This document shows positions 1 through 8,662 of a DNA stretch of 64,000 bases, piece after piece (positions within the stretch are counted from its first letter, which is position 1; the number at the start of each line of letters is the position of its first letter). Location: assembly GCF_014697125.1 (NCBI RefSeq), contig NZ_JACJRG010000002.1:62001-126000 (forward strand). The letters run 5' to 3'. Made by a program: the position numbers and the translations under genes. Under the pieces are notes generated by a model. It saw only the letters and a program-made list of their open reading frames with translations. It searched no databases and was not told where the DNA came from. The DNA is from Anabaena minutissima FACHB-250 (GTDB lineage: Bacteria; Cyanobacteriota; Cyanobacteriia; Cyanobacteriales; Nostocaceae).

Positions 1-660
1 TTTTCTAGCCCAATTTAACAAGATTGAGTCAACACCACTAATTTTGTACAGGTTGTATGAATTGCACAAAAAGTTTTACCTGCACGCACAAATATAATTT
101 GTGTTGCATTTATCTTGGTTATTTTTATTTAAAACACAAACAAGTTAGGGTGGAGTATCTCCAACTTCAGCCATCACATTAAAATTTACCATCGGTGCAA
201 ACAAGTAAGCTTTTCCCCGATCGCTATGACGACTTTCTTGCAACGAATTTCTAGAGTATTCTGCTCTAATCATGTTGCACACAGATGATTTATAAATTAA
301 CTACGAAATGACACTTTTAATTAGATGGATCGATTTTGACAATAATTGCTTCCCAGCATAACATACTTTATTTGATGTGAAACAACCCCAATAAAAGAAT
401 TTTATTTAATATTGGTGACATAGAATAGATTGGAGAATAGAGAATATTATTAATGACATAGTATTCAATATTTGTCTTTTTCTGTTTGTAAATAAAAATA
501 CATTTTCTATGATTAATAAATAGTAAATTGCTAAATTACAATATGTCTTTATTATCAATAATAGCGAAAATATGATGTTTAGTCCTTCGTTGTAGATAAC
601 CCATCTGTTGGGGTCTATGTTGAGAATGAAGAATCACGAAAATATACTAAATACTCAAAC
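1..660. other. AT-rich stretch without recognisable gene
   Basis: I find no convincing reading frame, RNA gene or strong hairpin here on either strand. The stretch is AT-rich and stops occur in all frames. It may hold the distal end or promoter of a gene outside the window. Confidence 0.5.
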
Positions 661-889
661 ATGAAATTAACACGCTCCGGCAAAGCAATATGATTCAGCA
701 GATGTGGATGCTTTGATTATTCTGCAACGAGCGATAGCATCAGGACAAAGTACCGCGATAGTCACGTCGTCAAAAAACTTACTTTCCCTGACTCAAGAAA
801 ATCAATCTAGCATCAAACTAGCGGATCAAGCCGTAGCAGAAATTGCTTTTTCTACCGTCGTTGCTCTTACCTATGTCAAAAAATACTGA
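661..889 (+). pseudogene. Frameshifted small hypothetical gene
   Basis: From the ATG at 661 the frame reads MKLTRSGKAI and then stops. The +1 frame continues without interruption from about 683 as QYDSADVDALIILQRAIASG and runs to the stop at 887-889. Removing one A from the AAA at about 682-684 joins the two parts into a coherent protein of about 75 residues starting MKLTRSGKQYDSADVD. An intact shorter form could start at the GTG at 704 (61 residues), but no ribosome binding site is visible for it. The family is not recognised. I favour a decayed gene or a one-base sequence error over a functional 61-residue protein. Confidence 0.4.
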
Positions 890-1297
890 AGATCCAGCAT
901 CTCTGGGTACATGAAATTTAATAACACCGAGTGAGGCGATCGCCTCAATAACAGATTTGATCTAGATTCTTCAATAAATATAATTATTATTTTGGGATCA
1001 TGAGCAAAAAGATAACTTTGCAACCATATCAAAGAAAATTAAGTATTCTTAGTGAAATCGCTGCATAATTGCGAATATCTTCAGAAAATAATTAAATTTT
1101 CATAAAATTAAGTATAAATTTTCAGTGTGAGCATATAGCAAAATACTATTAGTATGAACTAATAGCCAATAGATGCGTGTAAATTTCAATGCTTAACAAA
1201 GTCATGGCATTTTTACAAACATAGTATAAAGAATTGGCAACAGTGGGTAAAGACAGTCAACAATAGCCATAGCTAAAACTAGGAACTTTGCTAACCT
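890..1297. other. Upstream region of glgP
   Basis: This 400-base AT-rich gap contains one HIP1 octamer (gcgatcgc, about 938-945) and no reading frame of note. It must hold the glgP promoter, but I see no clear -35/-10 pair to name. Confidence 0.4.
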
Positions 1298-3862
1298 ATG
1301 CAGCCGATTCGCACATTCAACGTTTCTCCTTCACTACCGTCACGACTCGAACCAATGCGGAAGTTGGCGTACAACTTACACTGGGATTGGAATGTTGAGA
1401 CTAAAGATTTATTTCGCCGTTTAGACCCCGATCTGTGGGAATCTAGCCATCACAACCCAGTATTGATGCTAGGTACGATCAGCCAAGCGCGGCTTTTGGA
1501 AGTAGTGGAAGATGAAGGCTTCCTGGCGCAAATGGATCGTGCCGCTCGTCAATTAGAAGACTATTTGCAAGAGCGCACTTGGTATCAGAAACAACGCAGT
1601 CAGAAACCAAAGGAATGCTACGCCTATTTTTCGGCTGAATTTGGACTGGTAGATTGTCTACCTATCTATTCTGGAGGCTTGGGTGTGCTGGCAGGAGATC
1701 ACCTCAAATCTGCCAGTGACTTGGGGTTACCCCTAGTAGGAGTGGGTTTACTCTACCAGCAAGGCTACTTTGCTCAGTATCTCAATGTCGATGGCTGGCA
1801 GCAGGAACGTTATCCCATTAACGATTTCTACAATATGCCCTTGCACCTAGAACGCAATCCTGACGGTTCTGAACTGCGGATTGCCGTAGATTATCCAGGG
1901 CGCAAGGTATACGCTAGGGTTTGGCGGGTACAGGTGGGAACAGTACCCCTGTATATGATGGATACCAACATTGAACCAAACAACCCCTACGACCACGACA
2001 TCACAGATCAGCTCTATGGTGGCGACATCGATATGCGTATCCACCAGGAAATCATGCTGGGTATCGGCGGTGTACAGCTATTAAAAGCTTTGGGTTATGA
2101 CGTGACCGCCTACCACATGAATGAAGGTCACGCCGCCTTCTCAGCCCTAGAGCGCATCCGCATCTTGATTCAAGAGCAGGGATTAAGCTACGCGCAAGCT
2201 AAACAAGTGGTGATGTCCAGCAATATCTTTACTACCCATACACCTGTCCCGGCGGGGATTGACTTGTTCCCACCCGACAAAATTATTCACTACCTGGGTT
2301 ACTACGCAGATATTTTTGACTTACCCAAAGAGCAATTTTTAGGACTGGGACGCGAGAATACAGGCGACTTGTCCGCGCCCTTTAGTATGGCAGTGCTAGC
2401 CTTGAAGATGGCAACCTGTTCTAATGGTGTTGCCCAACTGCATGGTGTAGTGTCGCGCCAAATGTTCCAAGGGTTGTGGAAAAAAGTCCCCGTAGAAGAA
2501 GTACCAATTACAGCCATTACCAATGGTGTCCATGCCCGTAGTTGTGTCGCCAAACCCACTCAGGAGTTATACGATCGCTATTTAGGCCCAAATTGGTCAT
2601 CAGCCGCACCCGATAGCCCATTATGGGAACGGATGAATGCCATTCCTGATGAAGAGTTGTGGCGCAATCATGAGCGTTGCCGTTTGGATATGATTCTGTA
2701 TGTACGGGATCATTTAGTCAAGCATTTACTTGATCGTGGTGCGTCCTCCTCAGAAATTGCCCAAGCCCAAGAAGTCCTTGATCCCAATGTTTTAACCATT
2801 GGTTTTGCTCGACGGTTTGCCACCTACAAACGTGCTACTCTGTGGATGCGGGACATTGAACGCATTAAGCGGATCTTATTAGGCAATAAAGAGCGGAAAG
2901 TGCAATTCGTGATTGCTGGGAAGGCACACCCGAAAGACATTCCCGGTAAAGAACTTATCCGCGAAATCAATCACTTCATCACGGAACAACACCTAGAAAA
3001 ACACATAGTTTTTGTTCCCAACTATGATATTCACATTGCCCGGTTGATGGTAGCTGGTTGTGATATCTGGTTAAATACACCCCGTCGTCCCCGCGAAGCC
3101 TCTGGTACTAGTGGGATGAAAGCAGCCATGAATGGATTGCCTAATCTCAGTGTGCTAGATGGTTGGTGGGATGAAGCTGATTACGTCCGCACAGGTTGGG
3201 CAATTGGCCACGGCGAAAACTACGAAGATCCCAACTACCAAGATGAAGTAGAAGCCAACGCTCTCTATGATTTATTGGAAAAAGAGGTAGTCCCGCTATT
3301 CTATGACCACCGAGATGTTGATGGCTTACCCCGTCCTTGGGTTGCCAAAATGAAAGACGCAATTCAGTTGAATTGTCCTTTCTTTAATACAGCGCGGATG
3401 GTGGGAGAATATGCACAAAGGTCTTACTTCCCAGCTAGCGATCGCTACCATACCTTAACCTCTGACAACTATGTTCCAGCTAAAGAACTAGCAGATTGGA
3501 AGGCTAAACTCGGTGAACACTGGTTTAATATCAGAATCAAAGATATTGACGTATCTGTCGCCGCAGACATTGAAGTTAATCAAACCGTTGGTGTAAAAGC
3601 TAAGGTTGATTTGGCAACTTTAACAAATGACGATCTGCAAGTAGAACTATATCAAGGTTCAATTGATGCCAACGGCGATATTGTCAACGCTATACCTGTC
3701 GTCATGGATTACCAGGGACAGGATACGCAAGGATTAAGTGTTTACACTGCTGATATCATTTACACCACCTCTGGTTTACAAGGCTTGTCCTTGCGGGTAT
3801 TGCCAAAACACCCACATTTGTCTAGTGCTTATGAACCTCGCTTGATTGCTTGGGCTGAGTAA
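1298..3862 (+). CDS. glgP: Alpha-glucan (glycogen) phosphorylase
   Basis: Cytoplasmic enzyme that removes glucose from glycogen as glucose-1-phosphate in storage-carbon breakdown. The 854-residue protein matches the shorter phosphorylase type (TIGR02094-like) rather than the classic animal/E. coli form: it starts with MRKLAYNLHWDWN near the N-terminus and carries the pyridoxal-phosphate segment EASGTSGMKAAMNG, with the Schiff-base lysine at about residue 608. The phosphate/glucan loop region RRFATYKRA is present at about 510-520. The coding region is complete. The next gene is on the opposite strand behind a heptamer repeat, so glgP looks monocistronic. Family assignment is firm; the preferred substrate chain length is not visible. 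Confidence 0.95.
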   Translation: MQPIRTFNVSPSLPSRLEPMRKLAYNLHWDWNVETKDLFRRLDPDLWESSHHNPVLMLGTISQARLLEVVEDEGFLAQMDRAARQLEDYLQERTWYQKQRSQKPKECYAYFSAEFGLVDCLPIYSGGLGVLAGDHLKSASDLGLPLVGVGLLYQQGYFAQYLNVDGWQQERYPINDFYNMPLHLERNPDGSELRIAVDYPGRKVYARVWRVQVGTVPLYMMDTNIEPNNPYDHDITDQLYGGDIDMRIHQEIMLGIGGVQLLKALGYDVTAYHMNEGHAAFSALERIRILIQEQGLSYAQAKQVVMSSNIFTTHTPVPAGIDLFPPDKIIHYLGYYADIFDLPKEQFLGLGRENTGDLSAPFSMAVLALKMATCSNGVAQLHGVVSRQMFQGLWKKVPVEEVPITAITNGVHARSCVAKPTQELYDRYLGPNWSSAAPDSPLWERMNAIPDEELWRNHERCRLDMILYVRDHLVKHLLDRGASSSEIAQAQEVLDPNVLTIGFARRFATYKRATLWMRDIERIKRILLGNKERKVQFVIAGKAHPKDIPGKELIREINHFITEQHLEKHIVFVPNYDIHIARLMVAGCDIWLNTPRRPREASGTSGMKAAMNGLPNLSVLDGWWDEADYVRTGWAIGHGENYEDPNYQDEVEANALYDLLEKEVVPLFYDHRDVDGLPRPWVAKMKDAIQLNCPFFNTARMVGEYAQRSYFPASDRYHTLTSDNYVPAKELADWKAKLGEHWFNIRIKDIDVSVAADIEVNQTVGVKAKVDLATLTNDDLQVELYQGSIDANGDIVNAIPVVMDYQGQDTQGLSVYTADIIYTTSGLQGLSLRVLPKHPHLSSAYEPRLIAWAE

Positions 3863-3863
3863 G

Positions 3864-3905
3864 AGTAGTGAGTAGTGAGTGCTGAGTGCTGAGTAGTGAG
3901 TAGTG
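3864..3905. repeat. Heptamer tandem repeat (STRR), 6 units
   Basis: Six consecutive 7-base units of the form agtagtg/agtgctg directly follow the glgP stop codon. Such short tandemly repeated heptamers are a known hallmark of heterocystous cyanobacterial genomes. Confidence 0.9.
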
Positions 3906-3908
3906 AGT

Positions 3909-4157
3909 GGCTATCTAGTTTATCTTCGTGGGTTTGAGTTCTACTCTTGTGTGGGTAGTTTTAAGTTGTAATTCAAAACTCAAAACTCCAAACTCAGCAC
4001 TCAGCACTGATTTAGGGATGACAATGTAACCTGTGGTGAGATCGCCTAACACCAAGTTACGTTGTTCACCCCAATACCACCAGTAAGCAGCCACATAGGC
4101 ACAAATCAGGCTATCTAGTTTATCTTCTGTGGCTTTGAGTTCTGCCCCTGTGTAGGG
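3909..4157. repeat. Imperfect 49-bp direct repeat, 200 bp apart
   Basis: Bases 3909-3957 repeat 4109-4157 with a few changes; both begin ggctatctagtttatcttc. Between them lies a heptamer array (3974-4008, caaaact/cagcact units). The distal copy lies inside the DUF429 gene and the proximal copy now forms its last codons. Confidence 0.85.
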
Positions 4158-4727
4158 AATTTCATCAGTCAGCAAATCACCCAGACACAAAACTGGTTCA
4201 AACTTGGGCAGAATCTCAACAATATATTGATAAAGTTTAATTAATTCTAAGCGACGCTCACTGATGCGTCCTTTTTTGTATTTAAGAATCCGTTCTAAGC
4301 CGAATAAATTGACTATGGCGGGATGGGGAAATACTTCGATTTGATATCTACCCGGTGTTTGTGCTGTAATTTCCGGTGCATGGGCAAAGCCACGGGATTC
4401 TAATTCTAAACCAAAATTGATTGTGCGATCGGCAAAGGGGAGATTTTGGTTGGCAGGGTAACAGCCGGCGTGATATTTACCGAAATATTTGTGAGTCAGT
4501 TTATCAGGAAGACGGCTACCTGTAGCGTTAGGGATGAGGGTAGGCGCATCTACGGCGATGAGTGCTGGTTGGTTTGGTTCTACCCAGGTATCTATCCAAG
4601 TGAGAATATCTGCGATCGCATCTTTCCGTTCTAAATCAACTAACTCTAATTTCCCCTCTACCAATTTTAAGCAACAAAGCCCACTGGGTTGCGACTTCCA
4701 ACCCAAATCAACACCAATAAATTTCAT
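3915..4727 (-). CDS. DUF429 family protein with rearranged C-terminus
   Basis: The protein belongs to DUF429, a family with a predicted RNase H-like fold and no firmly known function. It opens with MKFIGVDLGWKS, the typical first strand with an acidic residue, and contains AVDAPTL. I start it at the ATG at 4727; the frame also permits a TTG at 4742, which adds only five residues. The last about 30 residues are unusual. LSAEFGVLSFELQ is encoded by heptamer repeats (3974-4008), and THTRVELKPTKIN copies the internal PYTGAELKATEDKLD through a 49-bp direct repeat. A one-base deletion in the copy produces the present stop. The ancestral end was therefore probably near IVIPKS. Core family assignment good, function unknown. 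Confidence 0.8.
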   Translation of the reverse strand: MKFIGVDLGWKSQPSGLCCLKLVEGKLELVDLERKDAIADILTWIDTWVEPNQPALIAVDAPTLIPNATGSRLPDKLTHKYFGKYHAGCYPANQNLPFADRTINFGLELESRGFAHAPEITAQTPGRYQIEVFPHPAIVNLFGLERILKYKKGRISERRLELIKLYQYIVEILPKFEPVLCLGDLLTDEIPYTGAELKATEDKLDSLICAYVAAYWWYWGEQRNLVLGDLTTGYIVIPKSVLSAEFGVLSFELQLKTTHTRVELKPTKIN

Positions 4728-4756
4728 AGTTATAAATATCAATACTCACAATTTTG

Positions 4757-4815
4757 TTTGTAGTAAGGACTTTAGTCCTTATTTAAATCTAAAAAGGACT
4801 AAAGTCCTTACTATA
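4757..4815. repeat. Palindromic dispersed repeat (tagtaaggactttagtcc type)
   Basis: Bases 4761-4780 (tagtaaggactttagtcctt) reappear inverted at about 4796-4814, making a large hairpin with an AT-rich loop. The first 23 bases of this unit (4757-4779) recur exactly at 36491-36513. It looks like a small non-coding mobile repeat. It lies between the DUF429 gene and the iminopeptidase gene. Confidence 0.85.
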
Positions 4816-4827
4816 AACTAGGTAATT

Positions 4828-5769
4828 TTAGGCAAATTTATCCGTAGCTACAATCAAAGCACTACGAATCCCCACTTCACTCATTGAATGTCCAGCATCA
4901 GGAACAACAATAAATTCTGCTTCTGGCCAAGCACGATGTAATTCCCAAGCTGATATCATCGGGCAAACTACATCATAACGTCCTTGCACAATCACAGCCG
5001 GAATATGTCGAATCCGTCCAACATTTAATAATAATTGATCATCGGTTTCCAAAAAACCTTTATTAATAAAATAATGACACTCAATGCGAGAAAAGGCATC
5101 AGCAAATTCATCCTCACCAAAATTATGGATTAGCTGGGTATCTGTAAATAATTTACTAGTGCTAGCTTCCCAAATTGACCACGCCCGCGCCGCTTCTTGC
5201 CTAACTTGTAAATCTGGACTAGTCAAACGTTTATAATAAGCTGTGAGCAAATCATCACGCTCATCTACAGGAATTGGCTTGAGATATGCCTCCCAAGCAT
5301 CAGGAAAAAGATAACTAGTACCTTCTTGATAAAACCAACGTAACTCTTTTTGTCTGAGCAAGAATATACCGCGTAAAATTAGCCCTAAACAACGCTCTGG
5401 ATGGGTTTGGCTATAGGCTAATGATAAAGTGCTACCCCAACTACCACCAAAAACCACCCACTTTTCTATGCCTAAATGCGATCGCAGTTTTTCAATATCA
5501 TTAACTAAATCCCAAGTAGTATTTTCTCGTAACTCAGCATGGGGTTGACTTTTACCGCACCCACGCTGATCAAACATAATTAAACGCCATTTTTCGGGAT
5601 GAAAATATTGGCGATAAAATGGCGGACACCCACCACCAGGGCCTCCATGTAGTAAAACTATGGGTTTACCTTGGGGATTTCCTGATTCCTCAAAATGAAT
5701 TGTGTGTAATTTAGAAACCTGTAACTTTCCTTCTTTATAAGGTTCTATGAGTGGATAAAGTTCACGCAT
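4828..5769 (-). CDS. pip: Proline iminopeptidase
   Basis: Alpha/beta-hydrolase peptidase (family S33) that removes N-terminal proline from peptides in the cytoplasm. The 313-residue protein has the oxyanion-hole motif LHGGPGGG (about 40-47), the family signature DQRGCGKS, the nucleophile elbow GGSWGS, and a late catalytic Asp (GRYDVVCP) and His (DAGHSMSE). Length matches the family. It has no signal peptide. It stands alone, between a dispersed palindromic repeat and the trpS upstream region. Confidence 0.93.
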   Translation of the reverse strand: MRELYPLIEPYKEGKLQVSKLHTIHFEESGNPQGKPIVLLHGGPGGGCPPFYRQYFHPEKWRLIMFDQRGCGKSQPHAELRENTTWDLVNDIEKLRSHLGIEKWVVFGGSWGSTLSLAYSQTHPERCLGLILRGIFLLRQKELRWFYQEGTSYLFPDAWEAYLKPIPVDERDDLLTAYYKRLTSPDLQVRQEAARAWSIWEASTSKLFTDTQLIHNFGEDEFADAFSRIECHYFINKGFLETDDQLLLNVGRIRHIPAVIVQGRYDVVCPMISAWELHRAWPEAEFIVVPDAGHSMSEVGIRSALIVATDKFA

Positions 5770-5946
5770 TTTTATATGTAATTATTTTTTATGGTTTAGG
5801 AAGCCGATACCCTATCGAAGGGATGATGTATTTAACTTAAGAATATAATTTTTGTAGCAGAACAAATCAAATAATTTCTACTTCTTGCGTGATCTCTGCA
5901 AAAACGATGGTGTATGAGTATGCGCTGAGACAGAAATAGCGATGAC

Positions 5947-6060
5947 CGACCGACGGTCGGAGACCATCTCAACGAGAGGCTACGCCAACGCTTACGGTGG
6001 GGCGGAATATCGCCAAGGGCGGGGCGCAGCACATCGCGCCACCAATAGCCACCAAAGCGC
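5947..6060. repeat. Dispersed GC-rich repeat segment
   Basis: A GC-rich island in an AT-rich gap with inverted pieces (ccgacc-gac-ggtcgg at 5948-5960) and the stretch cgagaggctacgccaacgct, typical of interspersed cyanobacterial repeats. Its 14-base core ggtcggagaccatc (5955-5968) recurs at 25430-25443 inside the antitoxin gene. Confidence 0.6.
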
Positions 6061-6149
6061 ATATAGCAATATTGTTGATCATATCTTATGGATAATTTTT
6101 TGATTTTTCTGAAAATTTGCTGGTTAAAATAAACAGAAAATCTGATGTT

Positions 6150-6197
6150 TGACCCATATGTGACCCATCCGTGACCCATATGTGACCCCTATATAAT
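6150..6197 (+). promoter_or_regulatory. Four helically phased TGACCCA repeats abutting a TATAAT box
   Basis: TGACCCA begins at 6150, 6161 and 6172, and a TGACCCC variant begins at 6183: an exact 11-bp period. A perfect TATAAT lies at 6192-6197, immediately downstream. The spacing places all four on one face of the helix across the -35 region of a promoter reading toward trpS, which would leave a leader of about 85 bases. The repeats look like cooperative protein-binding sites; the binding protein is unknown. Confidence 0.6.
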
Positions 6198-6289
6198 CCC
6201 CAGTTACCCTGGAAAATGTCAAAATGAAAGGTGTTTTGCCATCGCCACTTTCTACGGTGGGTATTTGAGATTAATAAACTGGATAATTT

Positions 6290-7297
6290 ATGGGTAAGCA
6301 GCGTGTTCTTTCTGGAGTTCAACCAACGGGTAATTTGCACTTGGGTAACTACCTAGGCGCAATTCGCAACTGGGTAGAAATCCAAGACCAGTATGATAAT
6401 TTCTTTTGTGTCGTAGATTTACACGCGATTACTGTACCGCATAATCCAGCGACCTTGACAGCAGACAGTTATACAATCGCTGCGCTTTATTTAGCCTGTG
6501 GTATTGACTTAAACCACTCCAACATCTTTATTCAATCCCACGTCTCAGCTCATAGTGAACTGGCTTGGTTACTCAACTGCATCACACCCCTAAATTGGCT
6601 GCAAGACATGATTCAGTTTAAAGAAAAAGCCCTTAAGCAAGGCGAAAATGTTGGTGCAGGTTTGTTAATGTACCCAGTGCTGATGGCGGCTGATATTTTG
6701 TTGTATCAAGCTGATAAAGTGCCGGTGGGTGAAGATCAAAAACAACATTTAGAACTGACACGGGATATTGTCAACAGATTTAATCACCAATTCGCCAAGG
6801 ATCAGCCTGTGCTGAAATTGCCAGATCCTTTAATCCGTAAGGAAGGCGCGAGAGTAATGAGTCTCACGGATGGGACACGCAAAATGTCTAAATCCGATCC
6901 TTCCGAGTTAAGCCGGATTAATCTTTTAGATCCACCAGATCAAATTGCGAATAAAATTAAACGCTGTAAAACCGATCCAGTACGCGGTTTAACCTTTGAC
7001 GACCCAGAACGCCCAGAGTGCAACAACTTGCTAACGTTGTATATGCTACTCTCTAGCAAGACCAAGGAAGAAGTCGCTGCTGAGTGTCAAGATATGGGCT
7101 GGGGACAATTTAAGCCATTGTTCACCGAAACAGCAATTAATGCTTTAAAACCCATCCAAGAAAAATATCAGCAAATCATGGATGACAAAGGTTATCTAGA
7201 GTCTGTGTTGCGTGATGGTAGAGAAAAAGCCGAAGCCATCGCCAACCAAACCCTAAGAGATGTAAAAGCTGCATTAGGCTATTCAATGCCTTTGTGA
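6290..7297 (+). CDS. trpS: Tryptophanyl-tRNA synthetase
   Basis: Class I aminoacyl-tRNA synthetase that charges tRNA-Trp in the cytoplasm. The 335-residue protein has the HIGH-type motif GNLHLGNYLG at residues 14-23 and KMSKS at 198-202, with the family segments VLMAADILLYQ and PVGEDQKQHLE between them. Length is normal for the bacterial TrpRS. It is preceded by the phased TGACCCA promoter and followed by heptamer repeats, so it is probably transcribed alone. Confidence 0.97.
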   Translation: MGKQRVLSGVQPTGNLHLGNYLGAIRNWVEIQDQYDNFFCVVDLHAITVPHNPATLTADSYTIAALYLACGIDLNHSNIFIQSHVSAHSELAWLLNCITPLNWLQDMIQFKEKALKQGENVGAGLLMYPVLMAADILLYQADKVPVGEDQKQHLELTRDIVNRFNHQFAKDQPVLKLPDPLIRKEGARVMSLTDGTRKMSKSDPSELSRINLLDPPDQIANKIKRCKTDPVRGLTFDDPERPECNNLLTLYMLLSSKTKEEVAAECQDMGWGQFKPLFTETAINALKPIQEKYQQIMDDKGYLESVLRDGREKAEAIANQTLRDVKAALGYSMPL

Positions 7298-7450
7298 GTG
7301 ATGAGTGCTGAGTAGACAGTGCTGAGTAGACAGTGCTGTTACCGGTAGCGGGGCGTGAGCAGCGTGCTAGTTAAGAATTAATAGTTTTCTTCTCACCGAC
7401 TTCTTCCCAGCCCCCAATTCTCAGTCCCCAGTTCCCAATCCTCAGAGGTT

Positions 7451-7482
7451 TTTGAATTTTGAATTTTGAATTTTGAATTGAA
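7451..7482. repeat. Heptamer tandem repeat (gaatttt)
   Basis: More than three consecutive gaatttt units sit in the gap between trpS and the MTHFR-like gene. The same unit recurs at 40962-40997, and the related gactttt unit at 49169-49204. The rest of the 7298-7516 gap holds further agtgctg-type repeats. Confidence 0.85.
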
Positions 7483-7516
7483 TAGTCCCCAGTTTCTAAC
7501 AATTTCTCTTTGAGGT

Positions 7517-8494
7517 GTGATTCATAATACCCTTGAAGAGAAACCACTTATCAACGTTATGGAACATAACCATAGCCCTAGCTATAGTACATTGAATAAT
7601 TTCCGTAAAGCCGCGCAAGCGGGAGAATTTTTAGTTACCGCCGAGGTAGCACCACCAAAAGGGGGAAATCCCACCCACATGATTGAAATGGCGGCGACCC
7701 TTAAGGGGAGGGTTCATGCTGTCAATATTACCGATGGTAGCCGTGCAGTGTTGCGGATGTCTTCGTTGGTAGCTTCAGTGATTTTGTTACAAAATGGGAT
7801 TGAACCAATTTGTCAGATGGCTTGCCGCGATCGCAACCGTATTGGTTTACAAGCCGACCTCATGGGCGCACACGCCCTTGGTATTCGTAATATTTTAGCT
7901 TTGACTGGCGACCCAGTAAAAGCAGGCGATCATCCCGAAGCCAAAGCCGTCTTTGATTTGGAAGCAGTGCGACTATTGCAACTGATTCGGAAAATGAATC
8001 AAGGTGTCGATTGCAACGATAAATCCTTGACTGATGGTGCAACAGATTTATTTGCAGGTGCAGCCGTAGACCCGCAGTGTGCCAGTTGGTCAGGTTTGCA
8101 AAGTCGCTTTGAACGTAAAATTGAAGCAGGGGCGCAGTTTTTTCAAAGTCAATTAATTACTGATTTTGAAAAACTAGAAAAGTTCATGGATAAGATAGCT
8201 TCAACCCATAACAAACCAATTTTGGCAGGGATTTTTCTGTTGAAATCAGCAAAAAATGCCCAATTTATTAATAGGTGCGTTCCAGGTGTAAATATACCCC
8301 AGCATATTATTGATAGGTTAGCAAAAGCCAAAGACCCACTAGAGGAAGGCGTAAAAATTGCTGCCGAACAAGTACAGATAGCGCAACAATTATGTCATGG
8401 TGTCCACATGATGGCAGTCAAGCGGGAAGATTTGATTCCCAAAATTTTAGATTTAGCTGGAGTTACACCAGTTAATCAGGTTTTAGCGAAGTAG
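7517..8494 (+). CDS. Methylenetetrahydrofolate reductase-like protein
   Basis: The protein belongs to the MTHFR superfamily, FAD-dependent TIM barrels that reduce 5,10-methylene-THF to 5-methyl-THF for methionine synthesis. Visible family segments are EVAPPKGGNP (about 43-52), NITDGSRAVLRMSS, the folate/FAD segment RDRNRIGLQADLMGA and NILALTGDP. The C-terminal half has the usual FERKIEAGAQFFQSQLITD strand. Two starts are possible: GTG at 7517 and ATG at 7559, which gives MEHNHSPSYS; neither has a well-spaced ribosome binding site. At 311-325 residues the size fits the family. Whether it acts as MetF or on a related pterin is not decided by sequence. Confidence 0.85.
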   Translation: MIHNTLEEKPLINVMEHNHSPSYSTLNNFRKAAQAGEFLVTAEVAPPKGGNPTHMIEMAATLKGRVHAVNITDGSRAVLRMSSLVASVILLQNGIEPICQMACRDRNRIGLQADLMGAHALGIRNILALTGDPVKAGDHPEAKAVFDLEAVRLLQLIRKMNQGVDCNDKSLTDGATDLFAGAAVDPQCASWSGLQSRFERKIEAGAQFFQSQLITDFEKLEKFMDKIASTHNKPILAGIFLLKSAKNAQFINRCVPGVNIPQHIIDRLAKAKDPLEEGVKIAAEQVQIAQQLCHGVHMMAVKREDLIPKILDLAGVTPVNQVLAK

Positions 8495-8516
8495 GCAAGT
8501 AAATAGAATATCTAGA

Positions 8517-8542
8517 TAGAGACGCAAAATTTTGCGTCTCTA
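8517..8542. repeat. Perfect 26-base palindrome (tagagacg...cgtctcta)
   Basis: A perfect inverted repeat with arms tagagacgcaaaa lies 23 bases after the MTHFR-like stop codon. Similar elements lie at 31512-31535 and 36876-36902, all near gene ends. It may act as a terminator, but there is no following T-run, so it is more likely a dispersed repeat. Confidence 0.8.
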
Positions 8543-8662
8543 TAACTTGGGAAAATAGTAGGATTGAAATAGCTTCCTCAAAAAGCTGCATTTAATAATG
8601 TAGTCACATCAGGCATAACTAGTTATTTAGCATAACAGTCTTAACACTAAGGGGTAATTATT

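Noticed and set aside
5832..6340. Overlapping minus-strand frames upstream of trpS
   Set aside because: They run through the GC-rich dispersed repeat and the trpS promoter repeats; the predicted residues (for example MGHGWVTYGSN) simply translate repeats.
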